DNA from: Astropecten irregularis
Lineage: Eukaryota > Echinodermata > Asteroidea > Paxillosida > Astropectinidae
DNA: 64,000 bases
NCBI GenBank assembly: GCA_963971285.1
Contig: OZ020253.1
Location: 14,582,528-14,646,527, forward strand
Reading direction: 5' to 3'
This document shows positions 33,441-45,639 of the stretch, one piece after another; the stretch's first letter is position 1; every line of letters starts with the position of its first letter. Made by a program: the position numbers and the translations under genes. The notes beneath the pieces are model-generated. The model did not search any database. It had not been told where the DNA came from and saw only the letters and a list, made by a program, of their open reading frames with translations.

Positions 33441-36400
33441 TCAAAGATGCAATATAAAGATCATTAGTTCCCTTGTATTATAAATATATTGTAAACGGAT
33501 TTCGCCGATGATGGCGTGAAAAATCTAGAGAAACCCCTGCATAATAATCTGGAGGATTTTAAACCAAAAATAATTTGATACAAAGCGCAGTGTTAACCTA
33601 TAACTATAATAGAATCACATGGCCCTAGTTTTAATATTTCTTGTATAATGATCAGAAGACGCTAACCCATATAAAATGTGTGCGTTGGATAATGTCATTT
33701 CATCTTGCTTTATTAAAAAACAAGGGACAATATTGATTGATTCTATAATTATCTTCATGCATGACCTCATGTAATTAACGTTCAGTATAGCGTTGATGTC
33801 CCGCGCAAATTGCAAGGTCGTGATGCTTTCCAGAACAAAAGCCCAGTCCAATAATTGTAAGTTGTCATGATCAATTAACTTGCCATTCACTTCGCCTGGC
33901 AAATTAAAGCAAACTCTCAAATTAAGCCGTTTCTTTGCACAAGCAGGCTTTGTGATAATAATAAAAAAAGCCCGGTCCACTAGCTAAAAGGTTTTTTAAT
34001 GTACATAGAGATTGATGGGGGGACTCCGCGTCGTGTTTGGAGAGGAGTTCAGAGAGCAGGTTGTGGAAATCTTCATTTGGTTTTGTCGTAGCCTAGACAA
34101 CGCACAAACCCCACTCTCTTTGGCGTTCATTGTTATGCATGGACTTGTGAAAACCGGATTAGCATGAATTCCTGAAGTTAGGCAATTAACGAAGGGCTCA
34201 TTATTTGCTGGTCAGCTGAGCCCTGTCATTGGCCCGCCCATTTTCTCCCTGTAGGCTGTACATAGGTCAGATCACAGAGCAAGCTATATCCCTAGACTCC
34301 ACATCATACACAATACACCTTCGTATTGAGGCTGGTGCCCCGTACCTTGCTACGAAGTGGTGCTTTCATGTGCAGTCATGCATGGCGGCCCTTTTTCCCA
34401 CATTGGTGCATGGGGGGCGATTGTAGAGTGGGTCAACCAAAACACAAAAGCCGAAGATTTGAATGTCAATTAAGCACGCCAGCACGAGGTTAAAAAACGC
34501 CCATAATACACAACCCAACCAACAATAGAGTGGTGGAATGCGGCATCCTCCATGCGCACACTGACTCAATGCCCATGCATGCTGCATTGGTACTTGGTTG
34601 GTGGCTTCCACGAACGTATCTCTAGTGCACACAAGCCCTTGTTGTTATCACTTGTTGCATTGCTGATTGCTCTGTATGCAACAACCCCGCTTGAAAATCC
34701 ACTCATCCGTGCAAATTTAAAGGCAGATCACTGGCATCGTGTTAGCATTCGTGGCACTGTACGTTGCTGGCACAGCATGCACCGAGCAACCTTTGATTGA
34801 ACCGTCCTATCGCTGCCTTCTGATAGCACAGTGTTGGTATTGCAGGTGGTTCGTTGGCGGGCATCATTGATACTCCACATCTGCCGTACCATCAGCCCAT
34901 CACCACCGGTCCTCATCGACGTGTTGAACAACACACTATACAAGCAGCATATCACAAGTTCTAACATCACCGTGTACGGCACGTTGGGTAAGTCTAAACT
35001 TTTTGATAGAAAATCCTTCACACGGCGACACACATCCGTAGATATAATCTTTAATCTTGCCATGTGGATATAGCCATGGATGGACACTTCCGATTTCCAA
35101 CCTTGATTGTTAAATTTATTGTTAAAAAATCAGTGTTCGTCATGAAACATTATTTCAATCCCCCCTCTATGTTTGATTATAGTATTCCACGATTTTCTAT
35201 TTATTTCGATTTCCCTTTAAAATCAACCCCGGTTACGATATGTGAAGATCAACAAAACCATTAGAAGCCATCTTTTATTTGATACCAGTTCACAGGTAGT
35301 TCTATAGCAGTACGTGGTACACACGATTCTGATCGTGTTTCTGTACCGGTGTTCACTGACCCGATATTCGCATTGTGGTTCTCTTTTGGAGTTTGTTCCC
35401 ATTACACCGTGTGCATTGCATTCGTATAATGCATGAACGCTATAGGGGATCGATTGTATAAAATTTGCATTGTCATGAAATGGTAGGAAAGAAATTTCTC
35501 TACATCAAGCACCTTATATAATTTACGATTGCCAGTACGATTTCATAAGTGATTTAATGTCTTGATTTTGACAGTTTTTTTATGATGTTGCCATTAATCA
35601 GTAACATCGATTGCCGTGTGTTTCAGATGATTGAAAATAGGGATGCATTAATTACTGCACGACTGTATACGTTTGACCTTGACCCATGCTGGTATTTAAT
35701 TTCCATCATTTTGGTTCATTATTCCCATCCACTTAACCGTATATTCACTGACCAATCTTTATCTAAAGCCTAAAGGTTAAGGAAAATAACATCAGATGTT
35801 TCTTCACATCAATTCTTGGCGAGTGTTAACTTTTGAAATCCTTTTTTCGGTGATGGCAAATTCCTCTACTAGAAAATATCTGAACAAAAAGTTTCCCGCC
35901 AATTTGGGATTTCTGAGAAACCGCATACCACGTGCATGCGTTTGCCTTTGAATGTATTGTGACGATGCATGCCAGTTACTATGCTGTAGTCAGGACTGTG
36001 GATGTATAAGACTTTCAGTCAATACTAAAAGCCATTGCACTCAGCAACCATCACTATTGTTCGTTACGTAACGACTTTTATCTTGGTAATAATCTGCGTC
36101 CATGCGTATCACATGATAATGTACAAATGCTATGCTCAGTAGGTAAATGGCAGTACCAGTCGTGGTATATGGACACTGACGTCATCAAACTTGGAACCAT
36201 ATTTTTCTCGAAAAAAGCTATAAAATGGGCGGTTATTGAGTTGATGCATAACATGCACGGCCAGCTTTTTATATCATTACCTTCATTATAATAATCATTT
36301 TTGTATTCTTGGGCACACCATTCACTGTGTATACATGGAACGTGGTGATGCTCAATCAATAGGGTAAATATGACACGCTACGTTTAGAATCAGCCTGTAT

Positions 36401-37009
36401 ACATAAAACACACCCCGGCACTTATCTTTATCACAATGCTGGTGCAGACCTTTGGCCGGTTGCTAATAAACCGCGGAATTGTGGTCCGTTTCATTTACTG
36501 TATGATAAGCAAGAATGGCTGGTGTGTATACGTACTGAGACCAAGGTCAGTTTTTTTTTCCGAATACGTTCGATCGCTGTATTTATTAACTAACCATGTT
36601 TAGTAGTTGGTTTTCATTGGTGGCATGGCTGTGGTGGATTTTCCTCTTTGTTCTAATCATCGATTGAAAGCTGGTTTTGCCTAATTATTTAATACATTAT
36701 ACAAGTCAAGCTCGTACTTTGTCCAATGCCATCGAGTGTGTATTTCCATTATGCGTTCGTCATGATTTATAATTATTGTGGCATGTTGCCCAACCACTGA
36801 GGGAAGGCATGGATGTGCTGTTAAGGTTAATTATCAAGCAGGTGTACACCGTTTGTATAGTATAACAAGCAGGTTAGTGTAATGCGGTTCTACACCAGTA
36901 ACCTGTTGCTGCTTTTCTCTGTGTGCTTGTTCCAAAATGCATGTAATTAATTGATTTAAAATGTCAGGTGCATGTGATTAGGTCATGTAGAGGAGAGGTC
37001 CTTTCGGCG

Positions 37010-37105
37010 TCACTTGAGTACCAGAAAGGCAAGATGTTGGCATAGCTGTCCCATGTTCTGATTCTCAGCTGTGCCCTCATACTGCCATTCTGTTGCTTGT
37101 AATTA
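37010..37105 (+). ncRNA. mir-31: mir-31 hairpin, copy 1
   Basis: The 5' arm at 37027-37048 contains GGCAAGATGTTGGCATAGCT, matching animal miR-31 with its GGCAAGA seed. The 3' arm (37066-37088, CAGCTGTGCCC...CTGCC) folds back on it across a loop of about 17 nt. Pairing continues into the base, where CAGAA upstream faces TTCTG downstream. This is first of three similar hairpins within 0.8 kb. Confidence 0.93.
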
Positions 37106-37514
37106 TAGCCCGCCAAACATTTGTCATCCTCCTGCACATGAGAGGTGCTGTATGTAGTCAAGAAGATGTCTTCCTGTAAGAACCAACATGAACGGTGCTA
37201 GGCTGCATACCACATCACTAGTGTAATGATTGGTGTCTGTGGTCTGTGTTACCACGCCATGCAATCCAGTACAAACACCGTTTTGGTATTGTTCGTCACA
37301 ATGTGTACCTACCTACCCGCCATTTGTCTTGCCTTGTTTGAATGTTTGAACATTCGCCATTCTCGGTTCTGCCTAGGTGTGTCATCACGGAGTGTACACT
37401 CAGTATTACGTAACTTTATTAGAATGTCAAAAGGACCGGTCTGAAAAGGATAGACGGTGACAATTGGAGGATATTGAACACTGTAGTTCTGTTGAGCATC
37501 ATGGATGCCACTTG

Positions 37515-37612
37515 CATCTTTGAGGGTGATGAAAAGGCAAGATGTTGGCATAGCTGCTTATTCATGATTCAGCTGTTCCTACATATTGCCATTTTATCAC
37601 CTTCCCAATACC
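37515..37612 (+). ncRNA. mir-31: mir-31 hairpin, copy 2
   Basis: The mature arm at 37535-37556 is identical to copy 1. The star arm is at 37570-37592 (CAGCTGTTCC...ATTGCC), with a 13-nt loop. The basal stem is strong: GGGTGATGAAAAGGCAA faces a nearly complementary run ending near 37609. Star and loop differ from the other copies, as expected for old tandem paralogues under selection on the mature arm. Confidence 0.93.
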
Positions 37613-37761
37613 TCGTTTTCTACATGCAAGACGACTTCTAAAATGTGTTGGGTTATGGAGTATGTCACTGTCTTGTCACAAATGGCTTACGGTGAACACG
37701 GTGACACGGTGAACTGAATGGGAGTGTGAATGCTTGACAACTTGAGCCAAGTATGACCAAG

Positions 37762-37855
37762 AAGAGCGGGTGTGAAGAAGGCAAGATGTTGGCATAGCTG
37801 TTGATTTATCATATTCAGCTGTGCTCACATACTGCCATTTACGCACTTGTCGAAC
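37762..37855 (+). ncRNA. mir-31: mir-31 hairpin, copy 3
   Basis: The mature arm at 37779-37800 is identical to copies 1 and 2. The star arm is at 37816-37838 (CAGCTGTGCTC...CTGCC), with a 15-nt loop. The basal stem pairs GGGTGTGAAG-like sequence with the downstream TTACGCACTTG. Spacing to copy 2 is 244 bp and copy 1 to copy 2 is 508 bp, so a single primary transcript is likely. The host transcript itself was not identified. Confidence 0.93.
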
Positions 37856-39201
37856 ACAACCAACATCAACTTAACGAAGCAGCAACAACTTGCAACCATT
37901 TTTGTCTAGGATTCATGGGTTTTTGGTGGTGGATGAATCTTATTTAATACACAGGGTGCCATGTAAAAGAAAGTGATTATTGTCCATGTATTTATCAAAA
38001 GGAAACACATTTCATATTGTGTATTGTTACTAAGCAGACTGTTTTTTGTATTAATCGATTTTTTATTTCAGAGAACTTGAATCCGTCACGTTTCTTGCAG
38101 CTCTTTAGTGTACATAATTCGATTTTTAACAACCATTACTTATCAATGAAATGCATTTTTATTTTGACTGAAACTATATGATCAGGCATGCAAATTTTCA
38201 TCGGATCAGCTGATTTTCCTCTTGTTCACTTCACTCTTATGCCATTGGAAAGTGAAAAACAGTGGAAATTATTCTTTTTTGAAAGTTCAAGTTGCATGCC
38301 TGTATGAAACAGGTTATGCAGAGTACTCTTTGTATAGGTAGCTTTGTAGATACGTCGTAAGGATAATCAAATCGAAACACATCACTAATAACCCAAAATG
38401 ATGTTTTTAAATACAAAAATGGTTAAATACTAATTTCAATTACCGGTACAAAAATATTTCAATGCTATATTTCAATGGTTATAGAAATAGACACACATTT
38501 TACTTTATAGTGAAATGGATGGATGGATATACATTTCGACACCGAGTTATAAACTACATTAAAGGCACTACATGTATTTGTAGATGGCGAGCGATTTCAT
38601 CACAAGCATGTGATTAGCTCTGTAAAAATGAGTCGCTCATATCACACGATGTTTTCAAGAATGTATGCCTAACAGTTAAACATGGAGAAATTTAAATAAT
38701 AATAGGAAGTTAGGAACACTGATTTCAATTATATTTTTTGTCGCATGTCATATTGAAGCTCCATAATTTGTGATTTGACTCATTTTCATAGAGCCGGTCA
38801 CATGTTTGATAATTTTGTTGATGCTATATAAGGCGCATTTTGTTGATTCTTTTTTTTACTATAAAGGTATATTTTGCCCAATATGTGTAAATATCATGGC
38901 AAGGGAAATACATTGGCCCAGTCATGACTTGTATAGATGAGTTCATTTTATTTTAAATTGCATTAGAAAATGCAAGTTGGAATATCGCAATTGTTAACTT
39001 CGAGTATAATGTCATAACTTATAAATAAAAAACAACCAACTTTGCTAAATAAATTCAGAGGTGATTTTACGGTGAAGTTATTATGTAAATAAGATATTTC
39101 AATGGACGGGTGCAATTTCATGGTTTGCTGAAAAACATTGGTGCTGTTACCGTATGATACGGCCTATTTTCTCGGTTGCTCGTACTGATTACTGAGAAGC
39201 A
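37856..39201. other. mir-31 downstream and GPX7-like 3' region, no gene seen
   Basis: AT-rich. It must contain the 3' UTR of the GPX7-like gene, which ends at 39202 on the minus strand. A minus-strand AATAAA (TTTATT at 38947-38952) is a candidate polyadenylation signal. I see no known repeat family here. Confidence 0.45.
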
Positions 39202-42200
39202 TCAAAACTCATCGCGACCTTTACGTTTCGTCTTGGTAGCAGCCACTAGGAAGTCGTAGATATCACGGACGCTGGTTGAAGGTCCCCACGCATCTATAAC
39301 ACGCCCCTGTCTATCCACTAGGTACTTCCAGAAGTTCCACGTGGGGCGTTTACCAGATGCATCTGAAATGGAAATTGTGACCTTTTTACTATCCAGCATA
39401 TTGTATATGAAAGACATCCATTAAAATTCACATTTATCCAGATTATAAGAATACTCTATACCATGAACATATTATGAAAATGTTTATCTGAATCTAAACG
39501 GAACTCAACATATTATTTCATGTAGAAATACTGTTTTACATGTATTAACAAGTACAACATTGTTAACACAAACTATGAACGCTTTGAAGCGCCTGACGTT
39601 TCGATCCTAGCATGATCTTTCTCAAAGCTTTTGAGAAAAATCCTCAAATCGCACTACCGTATTATACTTTGAATCCAAGCCTCGGGCCATTGTCCTGCTT
39701 CGAACGTATAGGATGGACGCACCGTGAATAAGGCGTGTTCTTTCAATCTCTCTCTCTCTCCTAGTCAGGTTCCCAGACCAAGAATCTCAGAATATTCTCC
39801 GTCAATTCTAAGATTTGTTAAGGGTGCACCCCCAGTAAGAAGGTCCAAATCAGTCCGCGGAGCTCATTAATATTTTGTATACCCTCAATTTGTTTTACTA
39901 AATCATTTGATGGGCCCTACATGGGACGTCTTGTAGAGAAAATGGACGGAACTCGGTCACCAGAATTTGTACTTTCCATTTGAGCTATTTGGATGAAATC
40001 AGGCCCTCGAGTCGCTCTACTTTGGCATAGTGGAGGGGTACTTTTTTAGTCTGGCACCAGTTATAAACATGACCGTTTTCAGGGTATTTTCCTTTGGATG
40101 GACTTTTCTCAAAGTCATTGGTCACCAAAAGAAAGTTGATAGGAAAATAAAAATAAGTTTTTACCTTCATTTTGGTGTATATTTTGATTGCCTGAGAAAC
40201 TTAAGAGTATTTTTAATATTTTTTTTTGAAAATGGCCATTTAGCATTGGAGCCTATGGGAAATTATTTACCCCATCAGAGACGTCAGGGAATCTTTGACA
40301 GGGAAACCAGACTATTTCTTTTTCCTGTTCGCCGTTTGGGTTGCACCCCAAGTAAATAAACTCCCATAGACAACAGTGATAAATCCTAATTCTTTAAAAA
40401 TCATTTAAAAATACAATGTACTCAGAACTCTCACAGGTGTTCAGGTTGCACAGAAAAATGATGATGAACATGTCACCTTTCATTTTCTTTTCATTTCATT
40501 ATATGCTGACCACCCCTAAAACAAGGTATGGATCACTCCAGTCAAAGCCATTTTCAAAAAACATCCCTCTGCAAAGCGGCTTAATTAAATAGACCAATTA
40601 ACTTTCTCACCTAATTACATCAAACATTGTCACAAATGGAAGCTCACAGTCCAGTCAGGAGGTCCAGTGCCCTATTTCTTCAATCCCTAAATTTCATGGC
40701 TCTCAGAACTCTCTCATTTATAATGTAATTGAGCGCTTAACTTTTATCAATGAGCTCGGCGGACGGATTTGGGGACTATTCTTGGGTGCACCCTTACTGG
40801 GGTGCACACGTTAGAGTCGTCAGGGAATCTTTGACAAGGAACCAGACTATCTTTTTTCCCTGTTCGCCGTTTGGGGTAAACATGGTCTTTGTAAGTGACA
40901 ATGGTACAAAATTTATATCCTTACTGATCAGGTACGTGTAGGCTGGATGGGCGTATCTGCCTACGACGTCGATTTTACCAAAGATGGGAAAGGTTGCACC
41001 GTAGGTCTCCTGGGCGAAGGCCAGAATTTCCTCGTCGTCCCCAGGTTCTTGTTGGCCGAATTGGTTACAGGGAAAGGCTAAGATGTGAAGCTCTTCCATC
41101 ATCTGCTGACTGACCCACACCAAGTCTTCGTAGTGATTTTGGGTGAAGCCACATTCGCTCGCTACGTTGACAACCAACGAAGGCTGTTATAAGGAAAAGA
41201 AGCAAGATTTGTGAAATTGTGATGGAGTTATATGTCCTATAGTATTAATACATGTAGCTTTGGATATTAGGTTTAACCGAACAGGGGGTTACCTCAGTTA
41301 AGTACACTCAGGGTAGCTGGTACCCAGACTCATTAGATGAAGAGTCGTATTTAGGTGAGTTAGTTTACTGTCGAAGCTGGGTACCAGCTACCCTGAGTGT
41401 ACTAATCTCCGTGCCTCGAACCCTTTAACCCACACTTGCCTGACTTGATAGAAAGAAAATGATGAACAAGTACGCCGGTACAGCTTACTATTTTGTATAG
41501 TGTAGTGAATTGTACTTATTAAGTAGGCCTACTTATGCACAATATCACCATGATGACGGCCTAAAGAGTATACAATTAATAATTTAACTATAACATTAGT
41601 GCATACACTATAAATTTAAATACACTGTTAATAAATTATACATGTTAATATGCTGGCAGTCGAAATACTACCATGGTCGGTTAAATTACTCGTTAGTCAT
41701 TATACCGTCCATTACAAATTGAATAATAGATATAAAACCAGTAAAACATATTTATTTCATTGCCACTTCATTTGACAACTTAAGAGAGGGATTTTTATTC
41801 CAGTCAAAAAGACATTTTTAATATCGAATGGAAAGACTTCATATCAATGTTTGTAAAACTGCGTAGGCCCCCTACCATGTTGTTCACATGGTCGGGTTTG
41901 TTTTCCTACCACTAAATTCTGTTCGTGCATTGGGGTGAGCGAATACGTACGGAGCCCGCAAAGGGACATCCGATAAAGTGAGAGCCTTTTAGGTTGGTCA
42001 CTTCCATTTAAAAACCTTCATCGAGTAAGGAAACATGTCTTAAAAGTAATCAAGAAACAAATTCAAGCAATGTGTTTGCTGAAATTGTTAACGTCTTGAT
42101 AAATCATTTGATAACTGATAATGTTACCCTGGTAAAACATTATACATCTTTGTTAACAAATTCCTTTCACATGATCACTTCAAAACTCCTAAACTTTAAA

Positions 42201-45200
42201 AGGTAAATATATTTCCTGCCACGGTTGTTCAATCAGTGTTATGATTATTTAACATGCACTATGCCATAGCTGGACATGGTGACGTGTTTTCTGTACACAA
42301 TTTCGGGCGTTCAAGATGAGTGTGGCTACATTCTAGTCTGGTTACCTGCCCAAAGATTCCCTGACGACTTTTAATAGTCGGTGATTCTTGGTCTGGGAAC
42401 CAGACTAGCTACATTCATATAAATCGGCATTAAATTTATGATATAGCCTTGTCAATGACAAACAGTGTGTATAGTTTGTTTATAAAGTGTGTTTTTTCAA
42501 GGGTGAATAATTAATCTTTTTAACGAAGGAATTAACCACGATGCTCTTCAGGTGCATGCAATAGGGCCTAGGCATATTATAAATGTTATTGAATGTAACA
42601 TACATGATTGCTGGTATAACTTTTGCATTAGATGGACTCTTGCACGAGACATTCCCAGTTCGTGATCACGTGTCATGACAATAATTCAGGATTTCGCTAA
42701 TAATTAACACACAACCATCATGAGTGTACTGAACTGGTATAAACCCACCATAATTCAACTTATTTAAAACCCCATGAAATTATTTGAATAAAACATCCAT
42801 ACCTGCGACTTGTTTCTTTCACGCGTTCGACTACAGTCAAGCAAAGTCGATTTTTGTAAAACATTTAGGTCTCATGAACATCATGGTGCTACCGAAAGAT
42901 CAATTACCTTGTTAAGTTTTGTTTAAAGGTATAATACATGATTGGTAAAGGTCGCAGAACAACACTCACCCTTTGCCTGAACCAGCATGTACAGTACAAT
43001 GAAATAGTAAACCTGTGAACATTTGAGCTCAATCGGACATCTGAGTCACGAGTAAATAGCGAATGACTCATTTTTCTTATAAAACATAAAAAATGTTTTT
43101 GATCTTGGGTATGTTTAATACCAATTCTGGACTGTACTTCAAGGCAATATCATACTTTGCCAGTGGTTTTTCAAAGCCCGAAACACAGATGCATGGGCAA
43201 AAATATCAAGAGAAATACATTAACAGTAATTATGTGAAAATTTCAGTCCCATACGGTGCCCACTGAGAAAAAAGTGAAAACGGCCGCAGTATTTCTTAAG
43301 TCTTTTCTCTTTTATTTTTGATATTTAAAAGATCAAACAAAATTTTGGTTACTTGTTTTACAGTACTCTTTTCTGGATAAATACAGCATTTCGGGCAGAC
43401 AATTTTGAGCAGTAGGCATATGTTTCCGAAATGGGTCAAGTCGTACCCAAGTTAACTCGTACCCAAGTCAAATATAAATTTTAAAAGGTAAATATAATTA
43501 TGAAGATTTCTGTTTCGGTATGCTACCAAAGTACATGATACTTAGAGGGGTACATGTATATAGGATTTGCAAGGCCTCCCCAAAACAATTATTGAGTTTG
43601 AGACAGAAAATGGACACAACAGTTCGTAAACAGTGCAAACAATCACCATGGGAAATCTTGGTTCATCAGATGCTGGGTTTTCCAAGCAAATCAAGATTTA
43701 GTGTCTTTTCCAAAGATCGATCGTTCGTCCGAACGATTTTTGGAACAAACATAAAGTAAACTATTCTTCATGTTTTTTAAGAAAAATCGAGTCGGGTTTT
43801 CGCTATTTTCTCGTGACTCATATGTCCGATTGAGCTATAATTTTCACAGGTTCATTATTTCATGTTCATGTTTGATCAGACATGAGTGCAGTCCTGTGAC
43901 CTTTACCAATCATGTATTGTACCTTTACAGTCGGTAACTGATATTTTATGAATGAGAAAACGTGAAGCTTTATTAAAGTGAAGAAAATGTGCCTGTCAGT
44001 ACTGTTTAATTAGTGTATAACATGGAATGATCCACGTTCGATTTCCATTCATCAAAAGCTCGTGCAGTCTCATTGTGCACGTGAGACACTCGCAATTTTT
44101 GTCACATTGTAATTACTTGAGTAACAATTAACAGCTATACCCACGCAGCTACCCTTGGCATTTTCATGCCAGACACGCCGCGTGTTATGGGTGAAAGGAT
44201 AAGCATGTGGATTAAGTAGGGCGTGTCAATGAATGCAAGTAGGACAATGGGTAGAGTAGGGGAACAATGAATATGATGTTTGTAGAACATACAAAGAATT
44301 GAAAAGCATAGTGGTGTTGGTAGGGGGAGGGGGTAAAAGCCATGTACTGATTATTATTGGGCAAATAAGATGCAGCCTGTGATGCTAAACAAGGGCATTT
44401 ATATTTTCTCATGCTGAAGAAATTTCCCAAGGATTCACAAGGGACGTTTTTGGTCTCTCTGAAGCACATTGGTGTCCTTTCATAACACTTTCATAGAATT
44501 TCTCAAGCATGAGAAAAAAATCGCCAGCCCGTTGCGATTTTTTCTTAACATATCGTGTGAGCTTGCACTTTTCTTGCAGTGAAATAAAAGGCCTTAACGC
44601 TAGCATCCTATAACCTAAATTCCATGCAGGAGCATTGTATTGTATAGTTAGCTTTTGCCAGAGACATTCAGGGCAATTCAGTCATTTTGTATTGCATGCA
44701 GTGCAGGGCCTAATTCCATGGCTGTGCTAGTACTTAGTAGTAAATCGCAATTGCGCAGAATTCTTCGCTTATCCCCAAATCTTCCATTATGAATTGAATG
44801 GTTAGCACCGTATTTCATTGCGGCTAGCCAACTGAAACATGGCCAGTTACGCGAACTGCTCGCGTGCACAACTGACTAAAGTTGCCAATCCATGTGAACA
44901 GAATTTTCTAAAGCGCCGATTCTACGTCACGATAAAACCCATCATATCACCATGGAGGAATACGTTTTTCCTCCATGATATCACGATGGTTACGCGGTAA
45001 TTAGCACTAGCACTTTAGCAAAGCCATGAAATATTGTGCCCCGGGTGAAAACAAGGAATATCGAACCACCTTTCCCCTGAACACTGCCAGATTGATTTCA
45101 ATGCCTCTGGTGTCAAATACTTTGAAAGAGTAAAAATCACGCTGCGCGAGAACTAAACCAGGAAAATTATTCACTAAGAAAACGGCATAAAACATGCACA

Positions 45201-45249
45201 CAAGTTTTACGCCTTTCTGACACGTCAAAATGCTCATGGAGGCCACCAT
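39202..45249 (-). CDS. GPX7: GPX7/8-like cysteine glutathione peroxidase, secretory pathway
   Basis: Thiol peroxidase of the GPX7/GPX8 group, which in vertebrates works in the ER and hands oxidising power to protein disulfide isomerase. Exons on the minus strand are 45249-45070, 41183-40925 and 39362-39202, with phases 0 and 1, 600 nt, 199 residues. Exon 1 encodes a hydrophobic leader ending near ...LVLAQ, then RDFYSFK and FRGK. Exon 2 carries SLVVNVASECGFT: the catalytic residue is Cys71 (TGT), not selenocysteine. It also carries FPCNQFGQQEP with Gln101. Exon 3 carries PTWNFWKYL (Trp155, Asn156), which completes the tetrad. The protein ends in RDEF, where vertebrate relatives end in a KDEL-like tetrapeptide, so ER retention is possible but not certain. 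GPX7 and GPX8 cannot be told apart here; the motifs look nearer GPX7. A plasma-membrane or secreted form is the alternative. Confidence 0.92.
39757..40878. repeat. Nested elements in the GPX7-like second intron
   Basis: A degenerate third copy of the 1-945 element lies at 40338-40800. It is flanked by a ~63-bp direct duplication (about 40276-40337 and 40816-40877, with CGTCAGGGAATCTTTGACA and TGTTCGCCGTTTGGG). At 39820 and 40793 are the inverted AGGGTGCACCCCCAGTAAG and CTTACTGGGGTGCAC. The nest ends about 47 bp from the exon-2 donor. Confidence 0.6.
41299..41404. repeat. Short element with perfect 27-bp inverted ends
   Basis: The arm beginning AGTACACTCAGGGTAGCTGG and the arm ending CTACCCTGAGTGTACT pair without mismatch around a ~50-bp spacer. 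It lies in intron 1 of the GPX7-like gene. Confidence 0.8.
41410..45069. other. Remainder of GPX7-like intron 1: repeats only
   Basis: It holds a small inverted repeat at 42334-42408 (CTAGTCTGGTT...AACCAGACTAG), TTAA-type MITE pieces at 42924-43135, 43145-43560 and 43770-43932, and a relative of 26468-26681 at 44385-44596. No exon candidate was seen. Confidence 0.6.
43145..43560. repeat. AGGTACTATCATACTTTGGT-type MITE inserted among another TTAA family
   Basis: It contains CAATATCATACTTTGCCAGT, ACAGATGCATGGGC, GATCAAAC near the centre and CTACCAAAGTACATGATACT at the end. Pieces of the AGGATTGGT-type family lie on both sides (42924-43135 and 43770-43932), suggesting one family interrupted by the other. 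Confidence 0.6.
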
Positions 45250-45639
45250 CTTCTTTAGTCAAATCTCACAATGAACGAGATTTGCAACGTGAATGTAATC
45301 AAAATCCTTATAATTTTATAGAAAGAAAAGTCAAATTTCACAAGAATTTTTGTTACAATAATTATGAAATATTTTGATGTAAAATTACTTGCTATTTACG
45401 ATGATATTATTGTAAAAACAAAACTGCTTCTAACATATCGCGAGATTTTAATTCAGTGACCCATCACTGACCAATCAGGAATAGCGACCTGCATTCTTGG
45501 GAACCAATCACAGCGCGGGTCATTTAAATCCCGTGCACAACAACAAGCGCAAGCCCATGCGTGTACGTACGTACGGCCGCACGATATAGAACAAGGATTG
45601 CATTGCCATTGTGCTCACGTATCAGCGTATTTCAGCAAG
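45250..45639. promoter_or_regulatory. Bidirectional GPX7-like/CDC20 promoter with G2/M elements
   Basis: This is the only space between the GPX7-like start codon (45249, minus) and the probable noncoding first exon of CDC20, whose donor GTAACT follows 45639. CCAAT boxes lie at 45471 and 45504, exactly 33 bp apart, a spacing typical of NF-Y sites in G2/M genes. About 15 bp further, GCGCGGG (45513-45519) precedes TTTAAA (45523-45528), resembling a CDE/CHR pair; the usual CHR is TTTGAA, so this one is a variant. TCGCGAGA (about 45438-45445) is a half-palindrome like the TCTCGCGAGA motif of housekeeping promoters. Order and spacing fit a mitotic promoter for CDC20. Start sites are inferred. Confidence 0.65.
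45590..45639 (+). other. CDC20: Probable noncoding first exon of CDC20 (5' UTR)
   Basis: The sequence ends AGCAAG followed by GTAACT, a good donor. It lies just downstream of the CCAAT/CHR-like cluster. The next coding-strand acceptor in front of the CDC20 start codon is at 47426 (CTCACAG), giving a 55-nt leader before ATG 47482. The left boundary is a guess. The intron 45640-47426 is filled by three inverted-repeat elements. Confidence 0.5.

Larger units (their letters stand above)
28600..37000. other. 8.4-kb stretch with no recognised gene upstream of mir-31
   Basis: AT-rich. I find no exon series with family similarity on either strand. Repeats inside include 30544-31322, 32025-32215, 32400-32545, 32870-32990 and 33105-33440. 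The proximal part (~34-37 kb) has few recognisable repeats and may contain the mir-31 primary transcript, but no promoter or exon can be pointed out. Confidence 0.55.

Noticed and set aside
33615..33980. 121-codon minus-strand frame
   Set aside because: AT-rich, no recognisable domain, no supporting neighbours or splice context.
35300..35355. Short hairpin (GGTACACACGAT...ATCGTG...TGTACC) as another microRNA
   Set aside because: The loop is only about four bases and the stem too short and bulged; no known mature sequence matches.
40794..41177. Single-exon reading of the GPX middle exon extended past 40925
   Set aside because: Family alignment and a good donor (A|GTAAGG) end the exon at 40925; the extension runs into repeat sequence.
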